DNA of 42,655 nucleotides, taken from NCBI GenBank assembly GCA_024655825.1, contig JANLFJ010000027.1, positions 1 to 42,655 of the forward strand, in the 5' to 3' direction. This DNA comes from Peptococcaceae bacterium. GTDB lineage: Bacteria > Bacillota > Peptococcia > DRI-13 > PHAD01. This document shows positions 9,102 through 18,251 of this stretch, piece by piece; within the stretch, counting starts at the first letter, position 1; each line of letters starts with the position of its first letter. The position numbers and the translations under genes were made by a program. The notes below the pieces were generated by a model, which made no database searches, was not told where the DNA came from, and saw nothing but the letters and a program-made list of their open reading frames with translations.

Positions 9102-10245
9102 AACTCCACCTTATCGGTATTTGAATATAAGGTATATGATTGCTTGATTTCTCTTTGTTCATTCCGAAGTATACCTGTTTTGAGTTATCCCAACCCCAAG
9201 CATCTTCTATTACCCCATCCCAGGTATTAATGCCTCCGCGAAAAACAACAACCGACACTATGCCTGACTGTAAACCCTGTGGTACCGGAATGCTAGAAGA
9301 AATCCGTACAGGCCCTGTTCCCTCAGGAATTTTTATGTTTCTCCATCCTGTATTAACAAGGCCAGCTATTAAGCCTCTTCTTGAATCGTGAATATATAAT
9401 TGGCAGTTTAAGCTGGGATCAGGTTTTATCCTTTTAACAACTACACTTATATACAATTTATTATTACCAGATTCTACTTGGACTGATTTTATACAGGCAA
9501 CCTGGCGCGGATATGTGCTGTCAACACTTCCAGCGTCCTTGCCAAGATAGGCCATAATAACGTCCTGTGTCGGGCCGATAGCTTTAATTTTCCCTTTATC
9601 AAGCCAAATAGCTCTTTTACATAGTCTTTCAATATAAAAAATGTTATGTGATGCAATAATAGCAGTTCTTCCGGAGGAACATATTTCCTTAATTCTTTGA
9701 AAACATTTTCCTTGAAAATATTCATCTCCAACCACCAATAATTCATCGATCAGAAAAATTTCATTAATATGGGCAGTCGCAACCGCAAAAGCCAGTTTAG
9801 CTATCATTCCCCTTGAGTAAGTAAAAATCGGCTGGTTTATTATATTGTTAAGCTCCGAAAATTCTATTATATCCTTTTCTATACTGGAAATTTGTTTTTT
9901 GGAAATACCTTGAAGTAATAAATGTCTATAAACATTATCCCGTCCTGATAGATAAGGCGAAAAGCTGGTTGTCACTTCAAGGATTGCACTGACCTTACCT
10001 TTGATATCGACTTCGCCCTTGTAGTCTTTCATTACCCCTGAGAGAATTTTTAAGATGGTACTCTTACCTGCTCCATTGGCACCAATAAGGGCAATCGCCT
10101 CTCCTTCTTCAACTTCGAAAGAAATATTGTCTAAAGCCCTATAATATTTTCGTTTACCCCCAAGCAAAGTGCGAATTACTTGACCTGGAGTGTCAAGAAT
10201 TAAGTAATCCTTTGTTAGATTATTAACAATTACAGCTTTACTCAT
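9082..10245 (-). CDS. Polysaccharide ABC exporter ATPase with C-terminal domain (Wzt-like, copy 2)
   Basis: A 387-residue second ATPase of the same exporter family. Walker A is GANGAGKST (55-63), the signature YSRGM (143-147), Walker B EIFLIDELLVVGD (162-174) and the H-loop His200. All catalytic positions appear intact, so both ATPases may be active. The C-terminal 150 residues are a beta-rich extension unlike that of copy 1 (it contains LYIHDSRRGLIAGLVNTGW), suggesting a different ligand. A GGAGAG site precedes the ATG. The 20-bp overlap with copy 1 implies coupled translation and a fixed stoichiometry, which would suit a heterodimer. Two separate export specificities sharing one permease is the alternative. 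Confidence 0.86.
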   Translation of the reverse strand: MSKAVIVNNLTKDYLILDTPGQVIRTLLGGKRKYYRALDNISFEVEEGEAIALIGANGAGKSTILKILSGVMKDYKGEVDIKGKVSAILEVTTSFSPYLSGRDNVYRHLLLQGISKKQISSIEKDIIEFSELNNIINQPIFTYSRGMIAKLAFAVATAHINEIFLIDELLVVGDEYFQGKCFQRIKEICSSGRTAIIASHNIFYIERLCKRAIWLDKGKIKAIGPTQDVIMAYLGKDAGSVDSTYPRQVACIKSVQVESGNNKLYISVVVKRIKPDPSLNCQLYIHDSRRGLIAGLVNTGWRNIKIPEGTGPVRISSSIPVPQGLQSGIVSVVVFRGGINTWDGVIEDAWGWDNSKQVYFGMNKEKSSNHIPYIQIPIRWSYEHQIK

Positions 10246-10266
10246 TTAACTCTCCATTAAGTTTTA

Positions 10267-12741
10267 TTAGTTGATCCTCGTGTAGGTTTCGCTAATCGCA
10301 GTTCTAGTCACTTTCCAGTCGCCATTTTTTTCTGTTACAGAACGCATTCCAGCCCAATCGGGACATCCTTTACAATATAATATGCTCATATCATTATTAA
10401 GCTGAGCATCTCGCCAATGCCAGAACTCCTCCGAATTCCATATATCAACAATTGATGAATTTTGAATATTAAGGCCTGAAGTATCTCCACCAATATCAAA
10501 TCCACAAAAGCTTATATCACCATTCCAGCGAACATAAAGAGTAGTCCATGCCGCCCAGCAAGCCTGTCGTTTACCCAAAGGATACCAAACAGGCAGTACC
10601 GGCTGGCAATTGGAGAACTGATCCTGCATAATGGCCCTGGAAACATAATCCACTTTATTTCCCCAAAACTCGAGAAATTCTTCAAACTGATAATGATTAC
10701 GTTTTTCCATAACAAAATGAACACCAATACTAGGCTTTTTTTTATGCCCCCGCAACTGAATAAGCTTTTGAAGATTATCCCTTACTTTTTTTAGGTTGCC
10801 AGGAGGCTGTAGTAAACGATAAGTTTCCTCGTCCACTGCATCAATACTTACCACTAAAGAGTCTATCCCTAATTCCAGTAAATACCGGCTTATTTTTTCA
10901 TTTAGAGCAAGACCGTTTGTGGTTATACCGATAGGAAAACCCATTTTTTTTGCATATTCCAGTACGTCGTACAATTGTGGGTATAATAAAGGTTCTCCAC
11001 TAAAGGTAGGCGCTAAAGTAGGCTTTACTTTCCATGACTTTGTTTCATCTATAATCTTTTTTACCAACTCTACTGGCATCATCTTTGCTTCCGATAACTT
11101 AGAAGAATAAGGACTGCGAGCCGAGTGAAATTGACATTTATTACATTTCATATTACAGAAAGGCGACAAATCTAATGATATACATTTAGGAACACTAAAG
11201 TAATTCTTGAACTTTTCTTTTAGATAATATTGGTAATCCCCGTCACCTGGCCAAATAACAGGAAAATCCTTAGTAAAAGGAAGGTCTACAAGGTTGTCTT
11301 CATAATCATTTGTTTCTTTAATATTTTGTAATTGGTTACCGCTAATTATTTCCCATCGCGCCTCAGTAAACTGGCGGTAATCAACGAATGAGTATTCTCG
11401 ACCCTTTTCTTGATGAATTTTATAGGAATTTAAAAGGCAATCATCTTTTAAGTCAGCATTATCCAGACGAAGGGCTATAGTTTCATCTATTCTAGGACTG
11501 TTTGATATTAGCCACTTCCAAAAGGATGTTCGGCTTTTAAAAAAATTGGGTGGTTTAGTAAGAAACAATTGCTGAGGGTAATAATAAAGTTTAAAAATAC
11601 CCCGGGGAAACTTTTTTAATACGATAGTATTTCTACTCATGCCGCTTTTTTCACCTAGTTTCAATGCTAGTTTGATATCTTCATCAGTTTTACATTCAGC
11701 TATAAATAGCCTTCTATAATAATAATCCTCCGGAGGAAGAGTATGGTTATATAGTCGAAAATTGGATATTTTTAAACATAACATGCTAAATATTTGGGGG
11801 ATTTTAAACTTTTTCCCTCCTAAATTAAAGTACTCATTAAGGCTGTATTCGTATGCCTTTTTGGCAAACCTATTGGATTTGTAATAGTCCTTCACATACT
11901 TATTAAAATTTTTTATTCTTAATTCATAATTATCGCCCTTTTCTCTGAAATCATAAGTTAGAGGAACCGTATCTTTCTCGGCAATACAGTACTGATAGGG
12001 ATAATGATATCCCTCAAAAGTTACATGACCTGTATTGTTCTGGTTAACAATCCTAAAGCCCTGGGATTCCAACAGTATACGAAGTGTTTGTAAAGAAAAC
12101 GTAACCATATGATCTGGAAAGAAGTTCTGCCATGGAAAACCGTGTAGCTGAGCCACATCATTAGTAGCAATAAAAATCTTACCACCTTTGCGAAGCAGGT
12201 TGTATACATTTCTGATAACTTCTCGAGGATTTTTAATATGCTCGAGCACATTATCCATAATAACCATATCAAAGTATTGGGGGGGAAAGTTTTGTTCCTC
12301 AAACATTCCTACCCTTATATCTATTTTATATTTCTCACGCCCATACTGGGCAAGGTCATATTCGGGATTAACCCCGACAAGTTCTAATTTAAGTCCGCTC
12401 TCCTCTTTAAGAACTTTCATTAAAGCACCAAAACTACAACCAATATCAAGAACACTATCCCCCTCTTTTAGATAATCTTTTAGGTAACTTAATCTTAATC
12501 TTGCTATAGCTAAAACATGTTCCTCAAATTCATGTGGGATATGGGCTATTTTTTTTTGAGTCATTTTAATGTAGTTCTCATAGTAATTTTTTAAATCATT
12601 ATACGTGCTGTCTGTATTCTGGTATACTAACCCGCAATTAACGCAGATAACATTTTCTACTTTAATTCTTCTAGGAGCCCCATATTTATAAAAAGGTACA
12701 CTGTTATTTGAGTAGCAGATTGGGCATTCCATCTTTGTCAT
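10267..12741 (-). CDS. Fused SAM methyltransferase and radical SAM/SPASM protein
   Basis: An 824-residue fusion. I place the start at the ATG at 12741, which has GAGGGG about 7 nt upstream; an in-frame start at 12798 would overlap the preceding gene. The N-terminus has a zinc-ribbon-like pair CPIC (6-9) and CVNC (33-36), followed by a class I methyltransferase with motif I LDIGCSFG (98-105) and a later DNVLEHIKNP block. The second half has the radical SAM cluster CNMKCNKC (C529, C533, C536), which should bind a [4Fe-4S] cluster and SAM. It ends with a SPASM-like Cys region (CWAAW, SFCGFD, YCKGCPDW). Each domain is recognisable; the combination is unusual. It probably modifies a sugar or lipid-linked intermediate. 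The substrate is not known. Confidence 0.82.
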   Translation of the reverse strand: MTKMECPICYSNNSVPFYKYGAPRRIKVENVICVNCGLVYQNTDSTYNDLKNYYENYIKMTQKKIAHIPHEFEEHVLAIARLRLSYLKDYLKEGDSVLDIGCSFGALMKVLKEESGLKLELVGVNPEYDLAQYGREKYKIDIRVGMFEEQNFPPQYFDMVIMDNVLEHIKNPREVIRNVYNLLRKGGKIFIATNDVAQLHGFPWQNFFPDHMVTFSLQTLRILLESQGFRIVNQNNTGHVTFEGYHYPYQYCIAEKDTVPLTYDFREKGDNYELRIKNFNKYVKDYYKSNRFAKKAYEYSLNEYFNLGGKKFKIPQIFSMLCLKISNFRLYNHTLPPEDYYYRRLFIAECKTDEDIKLALKLGEKSGMSRNTIVLKKFPRGIFKLYYYPQQLFLTKPPNFFKSRTSFWKWLISNSPRIDETIALRLDNADLKDDCLLNSYKIHQEKGREYSFVDYRQFTEARWEIISGNQLQNIKETNDYEDNLVDLPFTKDFPVIWPGDGDYQYYLKEKFKNYFSVPKCISLDLSPFCNMKCNKCQFHSARSPYSSKLSEAKMMPVELVKKIIDETKSWKVKPTLAPTFSGEPLLYPQLYDVLEYAKKMGFPIGITTNGLALNEKISRYLLELGIDSLVVSIDAVDEETYRLLQPPGNLKKVRDNLQKLIQLRGHKKKPSIGVHFVMEKRNHYQFEEFLEFWGNKVDYVSRAIMQDQFSNCQPVLPVWYPLGKRQACWAAWTTLYVRWNGDISFCGFDIGGDTSGLNIQNSSIVDIWNSEEFWHWRDAQLNNDMSILYCKGCPDWAGMRSVTEKNGDWKVTRTAISETYTRIN

Positions 12742-12754
12742 TACATCCCCTCTA

Positions 12755-13819
12755 TTAAAAAATATCAAAATTATATATTTCCATAAATCTCTGCCCACGA
12801 TATCGGCGTATTAACTTTCTTGAATTACCATGTAAATCAAAAATTATAATTCTTTGTTTTCTTCTATCCTCGACCGCTATACATCTTCCATCTCGATTCC
12901 ATCTAGGTAAATAGAGTTGACTTTGATCGCTACCTATTACCAACTCTTCCTTCAATTTATTCTTAAAAGATAATATTACTATTTGGGTGCCGCCGTTATT
13001 CTTTCTATGACAAGCAATTTTATCCCCATGTGGCGAAAACCTGGGTGAAGGGTTACAAGGAGTTTGCCATTCTGTTTCAATTATAATTTGCTCAGGTTGA
13101 TTTTTATTAATAACGCATATATTAAAAAAGCCTGGATTGTTTTTGCTGCATTTTTCATAAACGACATAGTCCTTATATACATCTGGAATCCCATTGCCGT
13201 AATGTTGCGGGTCATAAACTAGTGGTATTTCCCTGGCAGCCCAATCTACCATAAATAAACCAAACAATTCATCCACTTTACCGCTTTCTGTTATTATATA
13301 GTTTCCGCACTGAGAGAAAACAGGATATGAATCCATTCTAGAATTATTTGTTAATTTCCTTTCTTTAAAACTGGGCCATTCAGATACAAATATTTCAGCT
13401 AAATTGGCAAACTTATATTCTTTTATAGGAACTCTGCACCATGCAATCCTTCTTCCATTTTTAGCCCAAACAGGGGCATAATTATCTTGATCACTATATG
13501 TTAACCTTTTAATTTTATTTGTTAATAAATTAAATTGAACCAACTCGAAGTTATTGCCATTATGCTCTGAATATAAAATATCTGTACCATTTGGAGAGAA
13601 AACTGGAGTAATACAATCATTACCAAAAAGAGAAGGCAATTCTAATGCCTTTTGGGTGCCGTCTGATAAAAATAATCCATAAAAACCTTTTTTGTTTTTG
13701 GCTGAATATACAACTTTACTTCCTGTTTCTTTTAAAACATCACTGCGCATGATCGACATTACTTTTTCACCTATATCTGAAAATGCCGTTTTACAAAGCA
13801 CGTACAGTTTTTTATGCAT
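12755..13819 (-). CDS. TolB-like PD40/WD40-type beta-propeller protein
   Basis: A 354-residue protein with repeated PD40-like units: PVFSPNGTDILYSEHNGN, APVWAKNGRRIAWCR, PVFSQCGNYIITES, PRFSPHGDKIACHRKN and PRWNRDGRCIAVEDR. These spacings predict a six- or seven-bladed propeller. Unlike periplasmic TolB it has no signal peptide, so it should be cytoplasmic. The ORF begins at an ATG at 13819 with a weak site; the ATG at 13759 has AGGTGA about 7 nt upstream and is a good alternative start. It sits between two radical SAM genes with 9-13 bp gaps. Its role in a glycan locus is not obvious; a binding scaffold or a lyase/hydrolase-like propeller are both possible. Confidence 0.68.
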   Translation of the reverse strand: MHKKLYVLCKTAFSDIGEKVMSIMRSDVLKETGSKVVYSAKNKKGFYGLFLSDGTQKALELPSLFGNDCITPVFSPNGTDILYSEHNGNNFELVQFNLLTNKIKRLTYSDQDNYAPVWAKNGRRIAWCRVPIKEYKFANLAEIFVSEWPSFKERKLTNNSRMDSYPVFSQCGNYIITESGKVDELFGLFMVDWAAREIPLVYDPQHYGNGIPDVYKDYVVYEKCSKNNPGFFNICVINKNQPEQIIIETEWQTPCNPSPRFSPHGDKIACHRKNNGGTQIVILSFKNKLKEELVIGSDQSQLYLPRWNRDGRCIAVEDRRKQRIIIFDLHGNSRKLIRRYRGQRFMEIYNFDIF

Positions 13820-13828
13820 AATCTCAAA

Positions 13829-14944
13829 TTAAACCTTTGATTTATTAAAATTTAGTTCACCTTTGTTCATATTGGTGTATGTTGTCCAAAAACCGTTTCT
13901 AATTACTTTGACATCACCATAAATGACGTCAGGAAAACTAATTTGACTATACCACCGTTGGCATGTCTCACAAAATGTTTCTTTTATCTTATTCTTTAAA
14001 TGCATATTTCTAAATTGGCGGTAATTTTTTCCTAACCATATCTCCTTAATAGTTTGGTCCTGAATATTACCTAAAATCATATTTGTTGTATTAGCCCTCG
14101 TAATGTAAATACTACAAGGAACCACATCGCCATTGTATGTTATACCGCATGTCTGCCAAGGCACTATACATACAGGGCGTTTCTTTAATTCCACTTTTGT
14201 CATCGTATCTGAAATAATTGTTCCGTTTTTATCGTTAACCTCCCCCATTGAAATGTAGTTAACTTGAGGAAGCCACTCTTCGTAAAATGCCCTTCTTTCC
14301 TCAATTGTCTGACCCAGATTACAAAGACTAACTCCTATTGTTATGGGAGAACCGGCTTCATTATTGGCATTTATAAAGTATTTCAAATTTTTTACAACAT
14401 CATCATATTTTGCAGGAACGCGAATTTTTTCAAACCAGTTTTTGTTTCCATCAATACTAAAAAAAACACTGCCCCGATAAAAACCGACAAGTTCATCGGC
14501 GAATTCTTTGGTGAACATCGTACCATTGGTATTGAAATACGTGTTTATACCCATTTCTGTAGCTAAACGAAGATATCTTATAAAATCTTTATGAATTAAA
14601 GGTTCCCCATCATAGTTCATGAGAATAGGTATCTTATACTCGGAAATTTCCTCAAAAACTTTCAACACTAAATCATCCGTTATAAAACCACGATCCCTTG
14701 TATAATGCTCCAGGCCAAACCGGTAATTACAATGCTTACATTGTAAATTGCAGGCATTTGTTATTTCTAAAGCTATATAACTGGGGAAATCCGGTATTCT
14801 ATTATTTACTGGTTCGATCACTTTTGGATATGGAAGAGCCGTCTTTGGGCCTAAAGTGCATTCCAAAGGTCTATTTTTAAACCACTTTTTAGCTGAAATT
14901 ATATTCTGATATTTTCTAAGAAAGTTCTTAGTACCTGTCAGCAT
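13829..14944 (-). CDS. Radical SAM/SPASM domain protein
   Basis: A 371-residue radical SAM enzyme. The [4Fe-4S]/SAM motif is CNLQCKHC (C65, C69, C72), preceded by the typical beta-1 strand ALEITNA, with NYDGEPLIHKDF corresponding to the GGEPLLH strand of the family. The C-terminal region carries SPASM-type cysteines (RPVCIVPWQTCGITYNGD, VVPCSIY, FCETCQRWY) expected to hold an auxiliary Fe-S cluster. Such enzymes generate a 5'-deoxyadenosyl radical; SPASM members act on peptides, sugars and aminoglycosides. It starts exactly where the upstream radical SAM gene stops, so the two are coupled. The substrate cannot be stated. Confidence 0.8.
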   Translation of the reverse strand: MLTGTKNFLRKYQNIISAKKWFKNRPLECTLGPKTALPYPKVIEPVNNRIPDFPSYIALEITNACNLQCKHCNYRFGLEHYTRDRGFITDDLVLKVFEEISEYKIPILMNYDGEPLIHKDFIRYLRLATEMGINTYFNTNGTMFTKEFADELVGFYRGSVFFSIDGNKNWFEKIRVPAKYDDVVKNLKYFINANNEAGSPITIGVSLCNLGQTIEERRAFYEEWLPQVNYISMGEVNDKNGTIISDTMTKVELKKRPVCIVPWQTCGITYNGDVVPCSIYITRANTTNMILGNIQDQTIKEIWLGKNYRQFRNMHLKNKIKETFCETCQRWYSQISFPDVIYGDVKVIRNGFWTTYTNMNKGELNFNKSKV

Positions 14945-15928
14945 CTAAAACCACATCCTTTCCTGATTTATTAAGCCTATTTTTCTATACCAAAATTTAG
15001 GGAATAGAGACCAAACAATACAGTTCTCGCAGAACTCAATCTCGTTATATTTGTTTAAACAATGCTTTTCCCTAAGAATACGAAGCTTTTCTCCTTTCCA
15101 GATAGACTCAAAAGACTGATCCATTATATTACCAAGAGGATCTTTGTCCCCAGTAACATGAATAAAACATTTTGATACATCCCCGTTAGGCTCTATTTTA
15201 GTAGCATACCATAACCAGGCGCAGGGATAACGCTCTTCGGGGATTTCCTGCTTTTCAGCGGGGGTTACACTATTTTCGTTAACCAATCCTCCCCAATTAC
15301 CGTAATTTCTGACATTAACCAAATCCACAATATTTTCCCACCGCTTAATAAAGGAATCAAATTCATGCGCTAATTCTTTAATCCCTATAATGTGAGTTGT
15401 AATTTTTAAATGTTTTGCTCCCATTTGGTTACGTATATTTACTAAATTCTCGAGATTTCTACAAACCCCATCATAATCATCAACTCCTGTTAACCATTTA
15501 TAACTTTCCTTGGAACCAGCATCAAGCGAAAAAGATAAGTGGTCGATACCGCTGTCTACTATTTTTTTACATCTTTCAGAATTTAACAAAGTCCCATTTG
15601 TCGACACAACTATTGAAGCATTTGGGCATAACGTTCTAACCATATATAGATAATTGTCAGCTTGAGGATGTTGAAATGTTTCTCCATATGCACTGATTTC
15701 AATACTAACATTACGCCGACTTCCTACTTCTCGGCAAGCCTTTTCAAAAACATCTTTTGTCATAAACCTTGCTTTTTCAGGTGGCCTAGAAAACATGGGA
15801 CACATGCGGCATAATCTGTTACAACGCCATTCACCCAACGAGATGCCGTATGCATATGGGAAATCCATACGCATATGTTGTTTTCGTTGTTTTCTCTTTT
15901 CCAACCAGTTTAAATTATGAATGTTCAA
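14945..15928 (-). CDS. Radical SAM/SPASM domain protein
   Basis: A 327-residue radical SAM enzyme with the motif CNRLCRMC (C36, C40, C43), a YGETFQHP strand in the position of GGEPL, and the STNGT/SFSLDAGSKE pattern typical of the barrel. The C-terminus has SPASM-like cysteines (YPCAWLWYATKIEPNGD, SKCFIH and FCENCIVW). It differs enough from its neighbour at 13829-14944 that recent duplication is unlikely. The gene overlaps the WbqC gene by 14 bp and abuts the next radical SAM gene with no gap. It is probably part of a sugar-modifying cassette with the fused protein at 10267-12741. Confidence 0.8.
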   Translation of the reverse strand: MNIHNLNWLEKRKQRKQHMRMDFPYAYGISLGEWRCNRLCRMCPMFSRPPEKARFMTKDVFEKACREVGSRRNVSIEISAYGETFQHPQADNYLYMVRTLCPNASIVVSTNGTLLNSERCKKIVDSGIDHLSFSLDAGSKESYKWLTGVDDYDGVCRNLENLVNIRNQMGAKHLKITTHIIGIKELAHEFDSFIKRWENIVDLVNVRNYGNWGGLVNENSVTPAEKQEIPEERYPCAWLWYATKIEPNGDVSKCFIHVTGDKDPLGNIMDQSFESIWKGEKLRILREKHCLNKYNEIEFCENCIVWSLFPKFWYRKIGLINQERMWF

Positions 15929-16676
15929 ATGAATTCTCCTTTTGGGCTTTACTTTGTAATAATATCCTTTTTACATCATCAACTCCACAGTTCATAACAG
16001 CATCAATAATTGATAAGCCTGATACAAAATCGCCGTTCTTTATACCAATTTGACTATAAATCGGATGAATAAAGTTTTGATATATTAAGCTTATTCCTGC
16101 AGCAGGAAACTTATCATCTTCCTGATAACCAGCTGCCCCTCCACCACAAAGGTAAGCTGTTCCTCCGATTTTTTTAGTTATTTCTATCAGTAAATCTGTA
16201 GATTTATTGGTTGTCATTAAATCACTTTGGGATATAAACGTTGTATTAATATTAAGCATTCTGCATACTGCAGTTATATTATTAATATTGTATTCAATTA
16301 AATAGTCATATGGCGCAAATAAAAGCGGTGCCAACCACTCCATTGTCTGTTTAAAGAAAGGGGCTTTCGTATAATTATATATTAAAGTCTTGTATATTTT
16401 TCCCTTCCACTTCTGGCTGTTATCTATCTTTACATCTTTTATCAACTCAAAACCATGGCTTTTTATTATCGGACAACTAACCCATATCGGCTTCCCCTGA
16501 ATTAATAATTTAACACGATTTAGCCAGGTACCGCTCCCTGTTCGTTGTCGAGCAACATTATCCAAAAATACAAAAACATCAGACCTGATTATTTTATCGA
16601 AATACCCCAGCCATGGAAAAAAGTTTGGCTGATGTATGGCAACTACTATTTCCTGTTTACTTAACGACACGTCCAA
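15915..16676 (-). CDS. WbqC-like family protein
   Basis: A 253-residue member of the WbqC family, found in O-antigen and surface-glycan loci. The N-terminal signature VAIHQPNFFPWLGYFDKI and the following VFLDNVARQRTGSGTWLNRVKL are diagnostic. The biochemical role of the family is not firmly known; association with amino-sugar modification is an inference from gene neighbourhoods. The start is a TTG four nt behind AAGGAG; a GTG two codons later is possible. It overlaps the formyltransferase gene by 20 bp and the radical SAM gene by 14 bp, so expression is tightly coupled. Confidence 0.82.
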   Translation of the reverse strand: MDVSLSKQEIVVAIHQPNFFPWLGYFDKIIRSDVFVFLDNVARQRTGSGTWLNRVKLLIQGKPIWVSCPIIKSHGFELIKDVKIDNSQKWKGKIYKTLIYNYTKAPFFKQTMEWLAPLLFAPYDYLIEYNINNITAVCRMLNINTTFISQSDLMTTNKSTDLLIEITKKIGGTAYLCGGGAAGYQEDDKFPAAGISLIYQNFIHPIYSQIGIKNGDFVSGLSIIDAVMNCGVDDVKRILLQSKAQKENSFEHS

Positions 16677-17460
16677 TTCTCTCCTTTTGAAGTCTCTCTA
16701 CATCATCTAGGTGCATAAAATAATCAATTATTATTTTCTGATCTTCTTGCCAGTACCAAGCACCAGGCCAAGGCGAAACCAGAGCACGTATTAGATTATA
16801 AATCTCTATCGCTGGCCGGCTCCAGTCAATATAACCATCTTCGGGTTTGCGTCGTCGAACAATAGTTGCATTTGACTCATCCTGTTCAATAATATTAATA
16901 TTCTCATGATATAATAAAGGCAAAGTTTCAGTAATTAGTTCTTTTGCTGCCATAGCAATTTTTGTACGTAAAGATAAAGCCGTATCAAAGAATGAAATAG
17001 CTAATTTTTTTTGAGCTACAATCGGTCCAGCATCTACAATATTTGTCATTTTATGTATTGTTACGCCTGTTTCTTTTTCGCCATTTATTAATACCCAATT
17101 TACGACATTAGCACCACGATAACGTGGTAGGAGAGAACCGTGAATGTTAAATATCCCCTTTCTAAAAATGTTTAACACTTCAGGTTTTAAAATGCTGTCG
17201 TATGAAAAGCATAGTCCTAAGTCCGGATTTAGTGTTTTCAATTCCTCAATAAAATTGTAGTATTTACCAGGATCATTTTTAAATTGAGGCTGAAGTATAC
17301 CTTTGCATCCATGTTTTTTTTTCCATTCTTCAACCTCCTTTTTAGCTTCCGGACGTTTTGATGAATACACAACGGCGCTAATATCTTCGTTTGTTAAAAC
17401 ATCCCTTAAGACGGCAAGGCCATATTCATCTCCAAAAACAATTATTCTATTATTTGACAT
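16657..17460 (-). CDS. Formyltransferase of the Fmt/ArnA family (probable sugar N-formyltransferase)
   Basis: A 267-residue protein from the ATG at 17460, chosen for its GGAAGGA site; an in-frame start at 17490 is less likely. It carries the formyltransferase core: N105 and H107 in FNIHGSLLPRYRG and the catalytic D143 in VDAGPI. Members in glycan loci use N10-formyltetrahydrofolate to formylate the amino group of a dTDP- or UDP-amino sugar. Its size is below methionyl-tRNA formyltransferase (about 310 residues), and the C-terminal domain ends abruptly at GRVVK. That argues for a sugar enzyme rather than Fmt. The acceptor amine could be made by one of the DegT aminotransferases in the locus. 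Confidence 0.83.
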   Translation of the reverse strand: MSNNRIIVFGDEYGLAVLRDVLTNEDISAVVYSSKRPEAKKEVEEWKKKHGCKGILQPQFKNDPGKYYNFIEELKTLNPDLGLCFSYDSILKPEVLNIFRKGIFNIHGSLLPRYRGANVVNWVLINGEKETGVTIHKMTNIVDAGPIVAQKKLAISFFDTALSLRTKIAMAAKELITETLPLLYHENINIIEQDESNATIVRRRKPEDGYIDWSRPAIEIYNLIRALVSPWPGAWYWQEDQKIIIDYFMHLDDVERLQKERIGRVVK

Positions 17461-18196
17461 TGTTCCTTCCCATCTCTTTAAGTAATTCATCGTATTTTAA
17501 GTGCTGTTTGGTGGCTCTTCCTTCGATACATCTTGTTACCCGTTCACGTGGAGTCATCGGTTGGGGTGTCCACCAACCCGGATGTGTAAGTACTTGTATT
17601 TTGTCAGGTTTCGACTGTTCCAAAATATCCCTCAACCGTGAGTGACGCCAATAACCATTTGAATCAGAACAGTAATAATAGTTTTCTTTTAGGTAGCGAG
17701 AATAAGTATTAACCATATTTTCAATAACATGTCTCTCTTCATTAATCCATTTTCCAGTTTCAGGATTATGAAAGGAAAATACTTTAATTTCTTGACCAAT
17801 CATCTCTTCAACTATCCTTTTTTCAAATGCTAGGTATTTCTCAAACATTTTTTTATCTTCACCATATTGGAGGTTATAAAAAAGAGGATCAAAATGTAGC
17901 CCAACCTCATGACCCATAAAAACAATTTCTTTTACAAGATTTAAAATCTCCAGTTCAAAGAAATTATAAAAATTATTATGAAGGTGAATAAAATAAGTAG
18001 CAACAACACCCTCATTCTTTTCTATGAGAGCAAGTTTATAAGAACGATGAACAGACAAATCAATATCATGCCTCCAAAGGATGTTCTTTCCATTCATTTC
18101 AATATCTGAATAAGAAATAAACTTATACTTAAGTTTTGCCAATCTTAATAACTCCCGGTATTTTTCTTCAGTAAAATCTTCTATGTTATAATTCAT
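17450..18196 (-). CDS. Polysaccharide-deacetylase-like protein
   Basis: A 248-residue protein from the ATG at 18196, which has TTGAGG about 6 nt upstream; a TTG four codons earlier overlaps that site. The core WRHDIDLS (about 41-48) matches the metal-binding Asp region of NodB-like carbohydrate esterases, and GHEVGLHFD (95-103) supplies the histidines. The family members in polysaccharide loci are predicted, not proven, to de-N-acetylate sugars. It has no signal peptide and so should work in the cytoplasm on a nucleotide-linked or lipid-linked substrate. It overlaps the formyltransferase gene by 11 bp, consistent with a deacetylate-then-formylate sequence (inference). Confidence 0.7.
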   Translation of the reverse strand: MNYNIEDFTEEKYRELLRLAKLKYKFISYSDIEMNGKNILWRHDIDLSVHRSYKLALIEKNEGVVATYFIHLHNNFYNFFELEILNLVKEIVFMGHEVGLHFDPLFYNLQYGEDKKMFEKYLAFEKRIVEEMIGQEIKVFSFHNPETGKWINEERHVIENMVNTYSRYLKENYYYCSDSNGYWRHSRLRDILEQSKPDKIQVLTHPGWWTPQPMTPRERVTRCIEGRATKQHLKYDELLKEMGRNNVK

Positions 18197-18251
18197 TAAA
18201 TACCTCAATTAATCGATTCTCCTTTGAAGACATATAATTCAGCCCAATTTT

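Noticed and set aside
12742-12798. Extension of the fused methyltransferase-radical SAM gene to 12798
   Set aside because: It would overlap the preceding gene and lacks a ribosome site; the ATG at 12741 has GAGGGG.
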